Part shown: one piece after another, positions 1 through 6,796 of the stretch
How positions within the stretch are numbered: position 1 is the stretch's first letter
How the letters are laid out: the number at the start of each line of letters is the position of its first letter
Origin: Halobacteriovoraceae bacterium
Lineage (GTDB): Bacteria; Bdellovibrionota; Bacteriovoracia; Bacteriovoracales; Bacteriovoracaceae
Reading direction: 5' to 3'
DNA length: 11,305 nt
Assembly: GCA_018663815.1 (NCBI GenBank)
Contig: JABJPQ010000301.1
Span: 1-11,305, forward strand
Notes under the pieces: model-generated
The model's input: only the letters and a program-made list of their open reading frames with translations
What the model was told of the DNA's origin: nothing
Database searches by the model: none
Position numbers and translations under genes: made by a program

Positions 1-312
1 AAAAGATAATATTAAAAAAGCACTAATAAGGCCAAACCAACCGGCCATGCTCCATAAAGATTTTTCTTTTTTTTCAAGAATAGCAAAAGATGTTATTGCA
101 TTATGTTGAGCTTTTTGACCTATATATAGCTCAGCTACAAAAATGGGAAGACCAATGAGTAAAATACAAAATAAGTAGACCAAAACAAAAGCTCCACCGC
201 CATTTTCACCTGCAATGTATGGAAATTTCCAAATATTGCCTAGTCCTACAGCAGAACCTATGGCCACGATGATAAATGCGAGCCTATTGCTCCAGTGAGA
301 TCTTTTTTGCAT
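1..312 (-). CDS. Sodium:neurotransmitter symporter (SNF/NSS family), N-terminal part
   Basis: Partial gene whose ATG is at 312-310. The 104 visible codons run off the left edge. The protein should be a multi-pass inner-membrane Na+-coupled transporter of amino acids or related amines (LeuT fold). The first membrane segment has the family signature GSAVGLGNIWKFPY at residues 19-32, followed by ENGGGAF (36-42). A21 and N26 align with the LeuT sodium-site residues A22 and N27. TM2 (about 41-63) ends in LPIFVAELYIGQ, and TM3 starts near the edge (SAFLILSF). Residues 1-10 form a short basic cytosolic lead as in LeuT. The gene is divergent from the patatin-like gene. No good Shine-Dalgarno precedes the ATG, and the best promoter lies so close that the transcript may be leaderless. 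Substrate cannot be inferred from this part. The family call is very secure. Confidence 0.93.
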   Translation of the reverse strand, partial: MQKRSHWSNRLAFIIVAIGSAVGLGNIWKFPYIAGENGGGAFVLVYLFCILLIGLPIFVAELYIGQKAQHNAITSFAILEKKEKSLWSMAGWFGLISAFLILSF

Positions 313-317
313 ACCTA

Positions 318-346
318 TATTTATAAAATAGATCAAAACCAGTCAA
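318..346 (-). promoter_or_regulatory. Candidate promoter of the symporter gene
   Basis: On the minus strand, TTGACT (346-341) and TAAATA (323-318) are separated by 17 bp, close to sigma-70 consensus. An overlapping TATAAA (325-320) gives a 15-bp spacer. With either, the start of transcription would fall at or beside the ATG at 312, which would give a leaderless or almost leaderless mRNA. Seen by eye only. Confidence 0.35.
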
Positions 347-358
347 GAAATGTATGTA

Positions 359-369
359 GATGTTACATC
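359..369. promoter_or_regulatory. Short palindrome in the divergent promoter region
   Basis: GATGT-T-ACATC is an 11-bp perfect inverted repeat between the divergent symporter and patatin-like genes. It lies just upstream of the symporter -35 element. It could be a regulator site, but a palindrome of this length also occurs by chance in AT-rich DNA. The rest of the 136-bp intergenic region (313-448) shows no other clear signal. Confidence 0.15.
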
Positions 370-448
370 AATTAATATTTGATCCCGGCTGAGTTTAAAT
401 ATCTGATAAGTTATACCTTTAAATTTAATGGCCCTCTAGGAGCAAAAT

Positions 449-2323
449 ATGCGAAAACTAGCTGTTTTAACCACTTTATCTGTACTTTGTCTGGGATTAT
501 TACCAAGTATCTCACAGGCGGAATCACCGAAGTCATATACTCAAGAGGGTTCCTATTGTGCAGCAATTAGAGGAAATGGTGAGTTAATGCCTGCTCATTG
601 GGGTTCCATGGCCAAGCTGGTTGAAAGATATGGCGTTCCTAGTGCTATGGCCGGTGGAAGCTCAGCTTCAATAACGATGTTTTTGATTGAAAGTATTTCG
701 ATGAATAAATTAGTTAAAAATGAAACTGAGCGAGCTTTACTTATCAAGTCCATTGAAGGCTACTTTGAAACAATGACTGCGACTGAAGAAGGTAAAGCTT
801 TGATGAGCTTAATGGCCGATAAAGAAGCATTAATTTTACTTGGTAAAAAGCTTATTGCTACTGGTGGAAAGCCGACTGGTAATACATTACTTGAGTTAAT
901 GGCATTTCAACAAAAGCATTTAGAAGATTTAAAAGTAACAATGAACTCATCAGACTTAAAGAGTATTATTAATCCTGAAATGCTCAAGTACATCGATAAA
1001 ACGATGAAAATGATGGAGAGTTACAAAAAAGAAGAAAATGCGAAAACAGAAGGACAAGTAGCTTATCGATATAACCAAATTCAACAAGCATTTAACAATT
1101 TTGGGAAATTCAATACACTTACAGATAAAACACTTTTTTTTAGACCTGGCTTAATTAGCTTTGAAAAAGTTGCTGATCTTTTTGGACGAATGGGAAATTT
1201 TTATGCTGGCTTTAGTTTAGGCTTAGACAATCAGGTTAAAGCTAGTGTTGATGGCTTAATGACGAATTTCTTGCGATATTGTTCACAAGATTCAAAAGGA
1301 AAATCATGGCAAGAAATTGCAGCTGCTAAACCACAGTGCCGTATGATGCTGGGAAAAGCGGTTTTGGATTATAGAGAGGAGTTTAAAAACCAAATTAATG
1401 CAAAAGTAAAACTTCCATTAAGAATTACAAATAACATAGGAAGCAGTCTTGCAACTTTTCCTACAACATCTATTATTGTAGGAAAGGGTGTTGATGCCTA
1501 CAAGACGGCCTATAAGGAATATAACAAAACATTTGACCCTACTTTTGGTGATAGATTTAAAGTTAAACCTGCCCAGTATCGATTTGGCTACTGGGGAAAT
1601 GAAAGTGAATTAAATATAATCAAACAAAACCTCAGAAGTAAAAATGGTTTTATTGATGGACGAGGTGTAGAGATAAATCTAAGCAAAGACAAAAAAAGTC
1701 AAAAATTTACATCTCTTGGAAATGCATCTTGGTTTAAGGCCCTATCTACCTCTCCAGCAGAACCAGGTCTTGCAAGAATACTTCCACTAAAAGGAACTCG
1801 ATTATTATCAGCTGGTGGGTGGAATGACCTACATCCAACACTAGTTTTAAGAGCAGTCGGTTGTAAAAACATTATATATGTTACGAGACGTGGTGGAGAC
1901 TCAATGTTTGGTCAAGGAGTTATAAGAAAGCTAACAAAAATTGGTGGATTTAATTGGCAAGAATGGCAGGATCTATCCAAGGCAGAAAAGCGGTTAAAAA
2001 ATGCTATGGGAGATCCAACTGATGTTGGTGCAAAAGCAAGCTCGTGGAGTAAACTTTTTAACCTATCAAATCCTAATAGCTCATTTACAAAGTCACTAGA
2101 ATACACAGATGCAGTTTGGTGTACTAATTGGGACATGCAAGATGTGAAAAATGGAATGCACACCGTGGTTGCAGATGGTTCAGCAGGTCTTTTACATAAT
2201 CGATCTAATAATGATTTTTTTAAATCGGGTAAAAACTTATCTCAAATTGAGTATATGTCTCAAATTCTTAGACGTGGTGATGGGGATGACTATGAATTTT
2301 CAGGGTGTTTACTTAATCAATAG
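449..2323 (+). CDS. Secreted patatin-like phospholipase-fold protein, catalytic Asp apparently lost
   Basis: This gene encodes 624 aa. The ATG follows AGGAG (438-442) with 6-nt spacing. Residues 1-24 are a Sec signal peptide (basic n-region, hydrophobic core, SQA cleavage), so the protein acts in or beyond the periplasm. Residues 39-76 match the start of the patatin domain. RGNGELMPAHWG (41-52) stands for the GGGxRG oxyanion loop, and GSSAS (70-74) stands for GxSxG, with S72 as the nucleophile. The family's DGG motif aligns with SAGGWNDLHP (454-463), followed by the usual strand IIYVTR. There the catalytic Asp is A455. Other candidate acids are D460 and D576 (ADGS). About 370 residues separate the two motifs, far more than in a compact patatin, so a large insertion, partly helical and Lys/Met-rich (about 85-215), is present. 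Patatins hydrolyse phospholipid or lipid acyl esters. Activity here is uncertain, and a pseudoenzyme or a rewired dyad is possible. It is apparently a single-gene unit. Confidence 0.7.
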   Translation: MRKLAVLTTLSVLCLGLLPSISQAESPKSYTQEGSYCAAIRGNGELMPAHWGSMAKLVERYGVPSAMAGGSSASITMFLIESISMNKLVKNETERALLIKSIEGYFETMTATEEGKALMSLMADKEALILLGKKLIATGGKPTGNTLLELMAFQQKHLEDLKVTMNSSDLKSIINPEMLKYIDKTMKMMESYKKEENAKTEGQVAYRYNQIQQAFNNFGKFNTLTDKTLFFRPGLISFEKVADLFGRMGNFYAGFSLGLDNQVKASVDGLMTNFLRYCSQDSKGKSWQEIAAAKPQCRMMLGKAVLDYREEFKNQINAKVKLPLRITNNIGSSLATFPTTSIIVGKGVDAYKTAYKEYNKTFDPTFGDRFKVKPAQYRFGYWGNESELNIIKQNLRSKNGFIDGRGVEINLSKDKKSQKFTSLGNASWFKALSTSPAEPGLARILPLKGTRLLSAGGWNDLHPTLVLRAVGCKNIIYVTRRGGDSMFGQGVIRKLTKIGGFNWQEWQDLSKAEKRLKNAMGDPTDVGAKASSWSKLFNLSNPNSSFTKSLEYTDAVWCTNWDMQDVKNGMHTVVADGSAGLLHNRSNNDFFKSGKNLSQIEYMSQILRRGDGDDYEFSGCLLNQ

Positions 2324-2372
2324 TCCTTTTTACATGCCTTGTTAAAAAGCTTGTGCTGTGCGATATATCTGA

Positions 2373-2405
2373 TATAACCCCTACAATTCGTAACAATCGT
2401 AGGGG
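2373..2405 (+). promoter_or_regulatory. Hairpin masking the ribosome binding site of the four-Cys repeat gene
   Basis: The sequence 2378-2405 folds as CCCCTAC / GTAGGGG (7 bp), one A-C mismatch, then ATT/AAT, with a 6-nt loop CGTAAC. The 3' arm contains AGGGG (2401-2405), which is the only Shine-Dalgarno for the ATG at 2413 (7-nt spacing). If transcribed whole, the hairpin would hide the ribosome site. A possible -10 TATAAC at 2373-2378, with TTGTGC at 2351-2356 (16-bp spacer), would start transcription inside the left arm. In that case the palindrome would act as DNA. A better-placed upstream start is not obvious. Confidence 0.45.
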
Positions 2406-2412
2406 ATAAATT

Positions 2413-3315
2413 ATGACAAAATTTTTAATGACAAGTATTTTAACTGTAATTACTTTCACAAGTAATGTTCAAGCAGAAAAAAGGGTAATACGTACAACAA
2501 GGGTAATTAATCATAACCCTGTTCAAACAATTATCAATCACACAGGACCAACTGTAATTCGGAACAGACATAATCGTGTCGATCGTACAAGGCCAAGAGT
2601 TATTGTGAACCGTACAAGACCAAGAGTGGTTATAAATCCTGCAGGACCAAGATATAATAATGTTGAGCTTTATCATGATGATGGTAGATGCAAAAGTAGA
2701 AATTATATCCAATCTATAGGACCAAGAACAAGCTGTAATACTTTGTATGGCCGTAAGAATGTATGGGGAATAAAAGTTAATGGAGTTTGCGAAAACATCA
2801 CAGATGTTGATGCCGTTAGCGCATGTGAAATGTATAAATATTCACATATTCCAGTCAACAGAGTTTCAACTGTTCAACTCTATCACGATGACGGAAGCTG
2901 CAGAGCTAGTAAGTTAATTGCTAACGTTGATCGCTATACAAATTGTAATGAAATGAGACATCATGAAAGAGTTTGGGGTGTAAGAGTAAATGGTGTGTGC
3001 CAAGATATTACTGACATGGACGCCGATCGTGCCTGTGAAGCTTATAAGCCAGTAAGTACTGTTCGAGTACCTAGGCATGTTCCGACAACAAGACCAACAA
3101 CTACACCTGTTACTCCTGTAAGGTTGTATAAAGATGATGGACAGTGTCGATCAGATAAATTTGTTGGTAAGGTAACTCAACAAACTGTATGTGCTGAAAT
3201 GTATAGTCGTTCTCAAAGAGTTTGGGGTGTAAGAGTAAACGGTCAGTGTATGGATATTACAGATACTGATGCAGTAAGTGCTTGTAGAGATTATAAATGG
3301 CAGGCTGGACGATAG
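2413..3315 (+). CDS. Secreted protein with three four-cysteine modules
   Basis: This gene encodes 300 aa of no family I recognise. Residues 1-21 are a signal peptide (VQA cleavage). Residues 22-80 are strongly basic, with repeated Arg/Asn/Pro units including two adjacent copies of RTRPRVxxN (58-75). Three modules follow at 84-142, 154-212 and 236-295. The shared pattern is VxLYxDDGxC-x14-C-x17/18-C-x11-C, with VWGxxVNGxC, ITDxDA and ACxxYK conserved. The twelve cysteines are 93/108/126/138, 163/178/196/208 and 245/260/279/291, an even and regular set that suggests two disulfides per module in an oxidising compartment. A Thr/Pro-rich linker (213-235) precedes module 3. I infer a modular binding or surface protein. 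The basic N-terminal part could contact anionic polymers such as cell-wall or nucleic-acid polymers. A terminator follows at once, so it is probably transcribed alone. The ATG is chosen by AGGGG and the signal peptide. Confidence 0.75.
   Translation: MTKFLMTSILTVITFTSNVQAEKRVIRTTRVINHNPVQTIINHTGPTVIRNRHNRVDRTRPRVIVNRTRPRVVINPAGPRYNNVELYHDDGRCKSRNYIQSIGPRTSCNTLYGRKNVWGIKVNGVCENITDVDAVSACEMYKYSHIPVNRVSTVQLYHDDGSCRASKLIANVDRYTNCNEMRHHERVWGVRVNGVCQDITDMDADRACEAYKPVSTVRVPRHVPTTRPTTTPVTPVRLYKDDGQCRSDKFVGKVTQQTVCAEMYSRSQRVWGVRVNGQCMDITDTDAVSACRDYKWQAGR
2584..2637 (+). repeat. 27-bp tandem repeat, two copies, in frame
   Basis: 2584-2610 and 2611-2637 are nearly identical in-frame units, both starting CGTACAAG. 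Each encodes Arg-Thr-Arg-Pro-Arg-Val, two aliphatic residues and Asn. They form the basic N-terminal region of the four-Cys module protein and suggest growth by slippage or unequal crossing over. Confidence 0.8.
2662..3297 (+). repeat. Three direct repeats encoding four-Cys modules
   Basis: The units are 2662-2838, 2872-3048 and 3118-3297. At protein level they share Cys spacing and the motifs DDGxC, VWGxxVNGxC and ITDxDA. At DNA level units 2 and 3 share an exact 25-base identity (2966-2990 and 3215-3239, starting AAAGAGTTTGGGG), while unit 1 has diverged there. This suggests that units 2 and 3 split more recently or have been homogenised by gene conversion. Confidence 0.85.
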
Positions 3316-3333
3316 ATATTAAGTATTAAAACA

Positions 3334-3370
3334 AAGCCTAGGTTGGTTTTTAGCTGAGCTAGGCTTGTTT
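3334..3370 (+). terminator. Rho-independent terminator after the four-Cys gene
   Basis: AAGCCTAG (3334-3341) pairs perfectly with CTAGGCTT (3359-3366). After one mismatch the stem can extend inward with several weaker pairs. It is followed by GTTT. The terminator lies 18 bp after the TAG of the secreted four-Cys protein. The T-run is short, so strength may be moderate. Confidence 0.65.
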
Positions 3371-3484
3371 ACTATATAAATAATGCTGTACTGGAACTGT
3401 ACGATAAGACTTTAAAATTATTTCAAAACCTACCGAAAAGACAATGTGATAAAATATTTATATTCAATTATATTACTAGTCGTC

Positions 3485-3533
3485 TGTCCAGCGACAATTA
3501 CTTTTACCCACCAATGACAGTTATAAATACCCA
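3485..3533 (+). repeat. Left end of the IS21 element with two transposase-site repeats
   Basis: Two direct copies of an 18-bp motif, GACA-N10-TACCCA, lie at 3493-3510 and 3516-3533, with starts 23 bp apart. The outer tip TGTCCAGC is at 3485-3492. IS21-family ends are known to hold multiple repeated transposase-binding sites, and this layout fits. It matches the right end in inverted orientation. The inner copies are the closest pair: GACAGTTATAAATACCCA versus GACACTTATAAATACCCA, one mismatch in 18. Confidence 0.85.
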
Positions 3534-3730
3534 CAAAAATCATAAAACTCATGGTGTTACCTAGAAATGGACTCAAGTAATATTTTCAAAAGCTAAACAC
3601 AATTAAGGCCATTTTCGAGAAAGAACCCCATTTCTCAAGATTTTCTACAAGATGTTCGAGTTGCCCACTTATCCTATCCTTTTGGTCTGCCATACTCGAT
3701 AGTTGTTTCGGCAGCTTCTATCCAGTGAAT

Positions 3731-3744
3731 TTCTTAATTAAGAA
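3731..3744. promoter_or_regulatory. 14-bp palindrome upstream of the passenger gene
   Basis: TTCTTAATTAAGAA is a perfect palindrome 38 bp before the ATG at 3783. A weak promoter, TTGTTT (3703-3708) and TGAATT (3726-3731) with a 17-bp spacer, would put the palindrome at the start of transcription, where an operator could sit. AT-rich composition makes a chance palindrome plausible. Confidence 0.25.
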
Positions 3745-3782
3745 GTTAGAAAGCTTCAGTCCAAATAGACGATAAGGTAACT

Positions 3783-4562
3783 ATGAGAAAAACTGCCTAT
3801 TTTTATTTATCTGTATTGCTTTTAATCATTAATTTGGATTGCATTGCTTCTACCAATAAAAAAGAGGTTATTTTTTCTGATATTACTAGTATTCAAGTTG
3901 GCAACCCTTGGAACAATGAAACCCAATCAAAAATGTACAATATCAACTCAGACGATAAGCTGCCGGAGGTTATAACTACAATCTTGTTTGAGACACCTGT
4001 GTCAATAATTGAATTAGGAGTAGAAAAGTTAACCTCTGACTTTTCATACAGGGCAAAGCTTATTGCTGCCCATTGCAAGTCAAAAAATAGCGATACATGG
4101 GCACAAGTATCCTGTGTTAGTCATAGTGTGAACAAAACTTTTAAGCAGTATAAGTGGGGTGACTATACAAGTTTCTGTAGAGCACACGCACAAGCTTTCA
4201 AACAAGCATTTGAAAACCTCAATATACCAAGTAGTCTTGTATCCAAAGATCAAATTAAGACGAGTTCAGGTTTTGCCCATGTCTTTAATAGACTGATTAT
4301 TGCCTCAGAAGATGGACGCTATTTTTCATTTATTATAGATGTAAGCTGGAAGCCTGGTACTATTTTTCCTGATGCTTTAATCACTAATCAATATTTTGAT
4401 ATTAATAATGATGGTGTTACCGATCACTTTGATTTACCTAAAATGAATTCTCCTCCAGTTTTTTCTTTTCAAGAAACTTGTAAGCCATCAAGCGAAGATG
4501 GAGTTGCCCAAAGACTTATAGCCTCAATGCGGAAAATCTTATTGAATCTTATGAGTCGGTAG
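3783..4562 (+). CDS. Secreted transglutaminase-like protein, passenger gene inside the IS21 element
   Basis: This gene encodes 259 aa. The ATG follows TAAGG (3773-3777) with about 5-nt spacing. Residues 1 to about 23 are a signal peptide ending near CIAS/TNKK. The middle resembles the transglutaminase-like Cys-His-Asp fold. C132 begins the helix in FCRAHAQAFKQAFENLNI, H166 lies in FAHVFNRLII, and D186 lies in FIIDVSW after DGRYF, the usual order and surroundings of that triad. A calcium-loop-like DxNxDGxxD occurs at 206-214. Members of this superfamily are proteases, peptide N-glycanases or crosslinkers. The target here is unknown and is probably extracytoplasmic. The gene lies between istB and the element's left end, pointing against istB, with only 8 bp between the two stop codons. 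The family call rests on motif reading, and a different alpha/beta protein with a chance triad is possible. Confidence 0.6.
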   Translation: MRKTAYFYLSVLLLIINLDCIASTNKKEVIFSDITSIQVGNPWNNETQSKMYNINSDDKLPEVITTILFETPVSIIELGVEKLTSDFSYRAKLIAAHCKSKNSDTWAQVSCVSHSVNKTFKQYKWGDYTSFCRAHAQAFKQAFENLNIPSSLVSKDQIKTSSGFAHVFNRLIIASEDGRYFSFIIDVSWKPGTIFPDALITNQYFDINNDGVTDHFDLPKMNSPPVFSFQETCKPSSEDGVAQRLIASMRKILLNLMSR

Positions 4563-4570
4563 TGCAAGAA

Positions 4571-5257
4571 TCAACATGATATAATCCCCCAAAAAACAAC
4601 CTCATTTAATGCTATCGAATTGGCCTCTTCGAATACAAATAACGATGGAGACACAAGATTACTAGAAATCATTATACTCTTTCTTTCGTACCTGTCTGCA
4701 AGAAGAGTGAATAGAACTTCCATTTCATCTCGGCTCTGTTGAACGTAGCCAATATCATCAAGAATGATAACGTCAAACTTGTCTAGCTTCTTTAGGGCAT
4801 TCTCAAGCTCATATTCCTTCTTTGCAACGAGAAGTTTTTCAACGATCTTGAATGTCGGTGTAAAATAAACACTGATATTATATCTAAGTATAAGCTCACG
4901 TCCTAGAGCACCGAGTAGATGACTCTTACCTCTACCTGGAAGACCGAATGCTAAAACATTACTTCCGTCTTCCACAAACTCCCCCTTAAGTAGAGAGTTA
5001 AAGTCCTTTCTAACTTTTTGAGAGAGAAGTTTTTGATCTAACATCTCAAAGGTATACTGAGCTGGAATCTTCGCCTGCTTGATGAGGCGAGCAGTCTTCA
5101 GTTCTTTTCTGTAGTCAAGTTCACATACTCCAAGCTCTTTTAGAAACTTCTCGTAGCTCCAACTTCCACGTTCAGCTTTCTTTTCCATTGCTTCAAAATT
5201 TGAAGAAAAGGTTGGTAGTTTTAATTCTTTTAATAGGTCATTGGTAGCTGTTTTCAT
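4571..5257 (-). CDS. istB: IS21 IstB helper ATPase with replaced or truncated C-terminus
   Basis: This gene encodes 228 aa. The ATG at 5257 follows AGGAGA (5271-5266) with 8-nt spacing and lies 32 bp after the istA stop. IstB is the AAA+ ATPase, related to DnaC, that forms complexes on target DNA and recruits and activates IstA. The N-terminal domain runs from about 1 to 95. Walker A is GLPGRGKS (105-112). Walker B is VIILDDIG (163-170), with D167 and D168. Then comes the very typical SRDEMEVLFTLLADRYERKS (175-194) and sensor-1 SN (199-200). After V202 the normal ending (W..IF...AAxIDRLxHH and on, to about 245-260 aa) is absent and is replaced by about 26 unrelated residues. No frame in the next 100 bases restores it. 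The helper is probably impaired. Confidence 0.9.
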   Translation of the reverse strand: MKTATNDLLKELKLPTFSSNFEAMEKKAERGSWSYEKFLKELGVCELDYRKELKTARLIKQAKIPAQYTFEMLDQKLLSQKVRKDFNSLLKGEFVEDGSNVLAFGLPGRGKSHLLGALGRELILRYNISVYFTPTFKIVEKLLVAKKEYELENALKKLDKFDVIILDDIGYVQQSRDEMEVLFTLLADRYERKSIMISSNLVSPSLFVFEEANSIALNEVVFWGIISC

Positions 5258-5289
5258 TAGAATTTTCTCCTGTGTTTAAAAATAGATCA

Positions 5290-6747
5290 TCATATATTTA
5301 GATTTGGAACTAACTTGATGCTGTCAGAGACAGACTCCTTATTCATAAGGACAAGTTCAGAGATCGAGATACTGTCTAGCTTTAATGACTTATCAGACAA
5401 GATTAACTCTATCGCAACGTCCACATCATCTTCATAGTTATCCGCTGCAAGCTTCAAAACTCTCAGGTACTCAAGAGTTGCTTGCCTTTGGGAGCTTGCT
5501 TCACTTAAATGATCAAATGCCTTTTTAAAGTTCTCTGTGGGATATAGTTCTTCTCGGAATTTATAGCTCTCAAATGCTGCTGGTTTCTTAATAAGTGAAT
5601 GAATAATGTGTCGATAATTAATCACAACACCACGATCTCCAAGAACTCTTTCCATTGAGTACACAAGGTCTGCTCCGGCATACAAATCAATTTTGTATTC
5701 ATAGATTCTTGCCTTAAACTTATTTCCTATAAGTCTTGATAGGACTGAGTAAGTAATCTTCTTTATATTTGCCGTACTGCGATTTCTGACAGTAATATAC
5801 TCTTCTTGATACTCAGGAAGTGGCCTTGTCGGTATGGTATTTAGAAGCGCAAGCTCTTCATCAAACTTCTTTTGTCTCTTAGAGTTTGCCTTATCAATAA
5901 CTTTCCTTAGAAAATATTCATAGTCATCTATACTTTTAAAGTTTTTACTACCTCTAATAATCAGTGCCTGCTTAATCTTATTCTTTAGATGGCCATTTTG
6001 GGATTCAACGACACCATTTTCATTTGGACAACCAACATTAGTCTTCTGTGCTTTGATTCCGTAGTAATCTAGAATTTGAAGATATTCGTCATTAAATACT
6101 CTTTCTTTTTTATCCTTAACAGGTCTGTGTGTGGCCGCAGAGCTATTGTCTACCTGAAGGATGAGTGGAGCTTTACCAACAACTCGATATAGAAACTCAC
6201 GGAGTCCCTTCTTTATTGAGAGAATAGATTCAGACCTACAGATACTTACTGATTCAACATTTGAATGGTTGAGAGTGAAGTGAGAAAGCTTGTGCTCAAA
6301 GTGCTCGCCATTGATTTCAATACCAATCTTATTCATAACAACCCAATCAAGTTGAGCTAACTTTCCTGGAGTCGTGAGCTGGTCAAAATAAACCTCTTGA
6401 TTCTCTCCATGCTTGATTCTCCACTGCTTAATTCTTCTTTGGAAGGTTCTCAGTTGGTTTTCTTCAATGTCGTTAGGATAGGTTTCTAGGAGGTGCTCAA
6501 ATAAGGCTTTGCCCTCAATATCTGAGTTTTCTTGAAGAAACTCTTCAGCCTTAGACCAGATAGCTCCAAGTTTATCAGGATGAGTTTTCCAATTGCGATC
6601 TTTAACAATTTCACTTGGTAATATTTTAGAGTTAATATATTTAGCAGCAGTTTTCCTGTCCATCCCGACCCTCAACGCACTAATATTAACTACCTTCGAT
6701 TTATTGAACTCTTTCCAAAGAGCAAGAACTTGATGATCAGTAACCAC
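5290..6747 (-). CDS. istA: IS21 IstA transposase (DDE)
   Basis: IstA binds the terminal repeats and carries out DNA cleavage and strand transfer. The chosen start is GTG at 6747. A near-perfect Shine-Dalgarno, AGGAGGTG (6761-6754), lies 8 nt upstream, whereas the GTG at 6756 overlaps it and cannot use it. The result is 485 aa, a normal family length. In this numbering an N-terminal helix-turn-helix lies at about 18-42 (NISALRVGMDRKTAAKYI). The catalytic DDE is D134 (QLDW), D200 (LQVDNSSAATH) and E248 (NENGVVESQNGH), with a D-E gap of 47 residues. A C-terminal beta-rich region (about 310-380) and a Glu/Asp-rich tail follow. The frame is complete with no stop or shift, so the transposase itself looks intact. 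It is cotranscribed with istB. Confidence 0.93.
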   Translation of the reverse strand: MVTDHQVLALWKEFNKSKVVNISALRVGMDRKTAAKYINSKILPSEIVKDRNWKTHPDKLGAIWSKAEEFLQENSDIEGKALFEHLLETYPNDIEENQLRTFQRRIKQWRIKHGENQEVYFDQLTTPGKLAQLDWVVMNKIGIEINGEHFEHKLSHFTLNHSNVESVSICRSESILSIKKGLREFLYRVVGKAPLILQVDNSSAATHRPVKDKKERVFNDEYLQILDYYGIKAQKTNVGCPNENGVVESQNGHLKNKIKQALIIRGSKNFKSIDDYEYFLRKVIDKANSKRQKKFDEELALLNTIPTRPLPEYQEEYITVRNRSTANIKKITYSVLSRLIGNKFKARIYEYKIDLYAGADLVYSMERVLGDRGVVINYRHIIHSLIKKPAAFESYKFREELYPTENFKKAFDHLSEASSQRQATLEYLRVLKLAADNYEDDVDVAIELILSDKSLKLDSISISELVLMNKESVSDSIKLVPNLNI

Positions 6748-6767
6748 TATTTGCACCTCCTGGGCTT

Positions 6768-6796
6768 TTAATAGTGAACGTATCGGATCAAGTTAA
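6768..6796 (-). promoter_or_regulatory. Promoter of istAB
   Basis: On the minus strand, TTAACT (6796-6791) and TATTAA (6773-6768) are separated by exactly 17 bp, about 20 bp before the istA start. The -35 element abuts the inner transposase site (6797-6814). Bound IstA could therefore block its own promoter, a plausible autorepression, though this is inferred. Confidence 0.45.

Larger units (their letters stand above)
3371..3782. other. Non-coding stretch holding the element's left end and the upstream region of the passenger gene
   Basis: 3371-3484 is flank outside the insertion element and contains no gene with a start codon. One frame is open from 3358 to the element tip (see findings). 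3485-3533 is the left transposon end. Within 3534-3782 I see a 6-bp hairpin GAGAAA/TTTCTC (3617-3622 / 3631-3636), a 14-bp perfect palindrome at 3731-3744, and a 35-codon minus-strand open stretch at 3693-3586 with no recognisable product. The last could be coding debris. No tRNA or clear strong promoter was seen. Confidence 0.4.

Noticed and set aside
479..493. Possible lipobox at Cys14 of the patatin-like protein
   Set aside because: The residue before Cys is Leu, not Gly/Ala/Ser, and a good SQA signal peptidase I site follows.
2440..2712. Long reverse-strand open frame inside the four-Cys gene
   Set aside because: It is a shadow of the repeated coding sequence; it has no ribosome site and the plus-strand gene has clear domain structure.
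3586..3693. 35-codon minus-strand open frame with ATG inside the IS
   Set aside because: Weak ribosome site, no recognisable product, short for AT-rich DNA. It may be debris and is noted only in the gap description.
3831..3845. Possible lipobox at Cys20 of the transglutaminase-like protein
   Set aside because: Asp precedes the Cys, which does not fit the lipobox; ordinary signal peptide cleavage near residue 23 is preferred.
4588..4600. T6-G5 run on the istB coding strand as a programmed frameshift site
   Set aside because: Neither the -1 nor the +1 frame after it restores the IstB C-terminus, and homology is lost already about 50 bases upstream.
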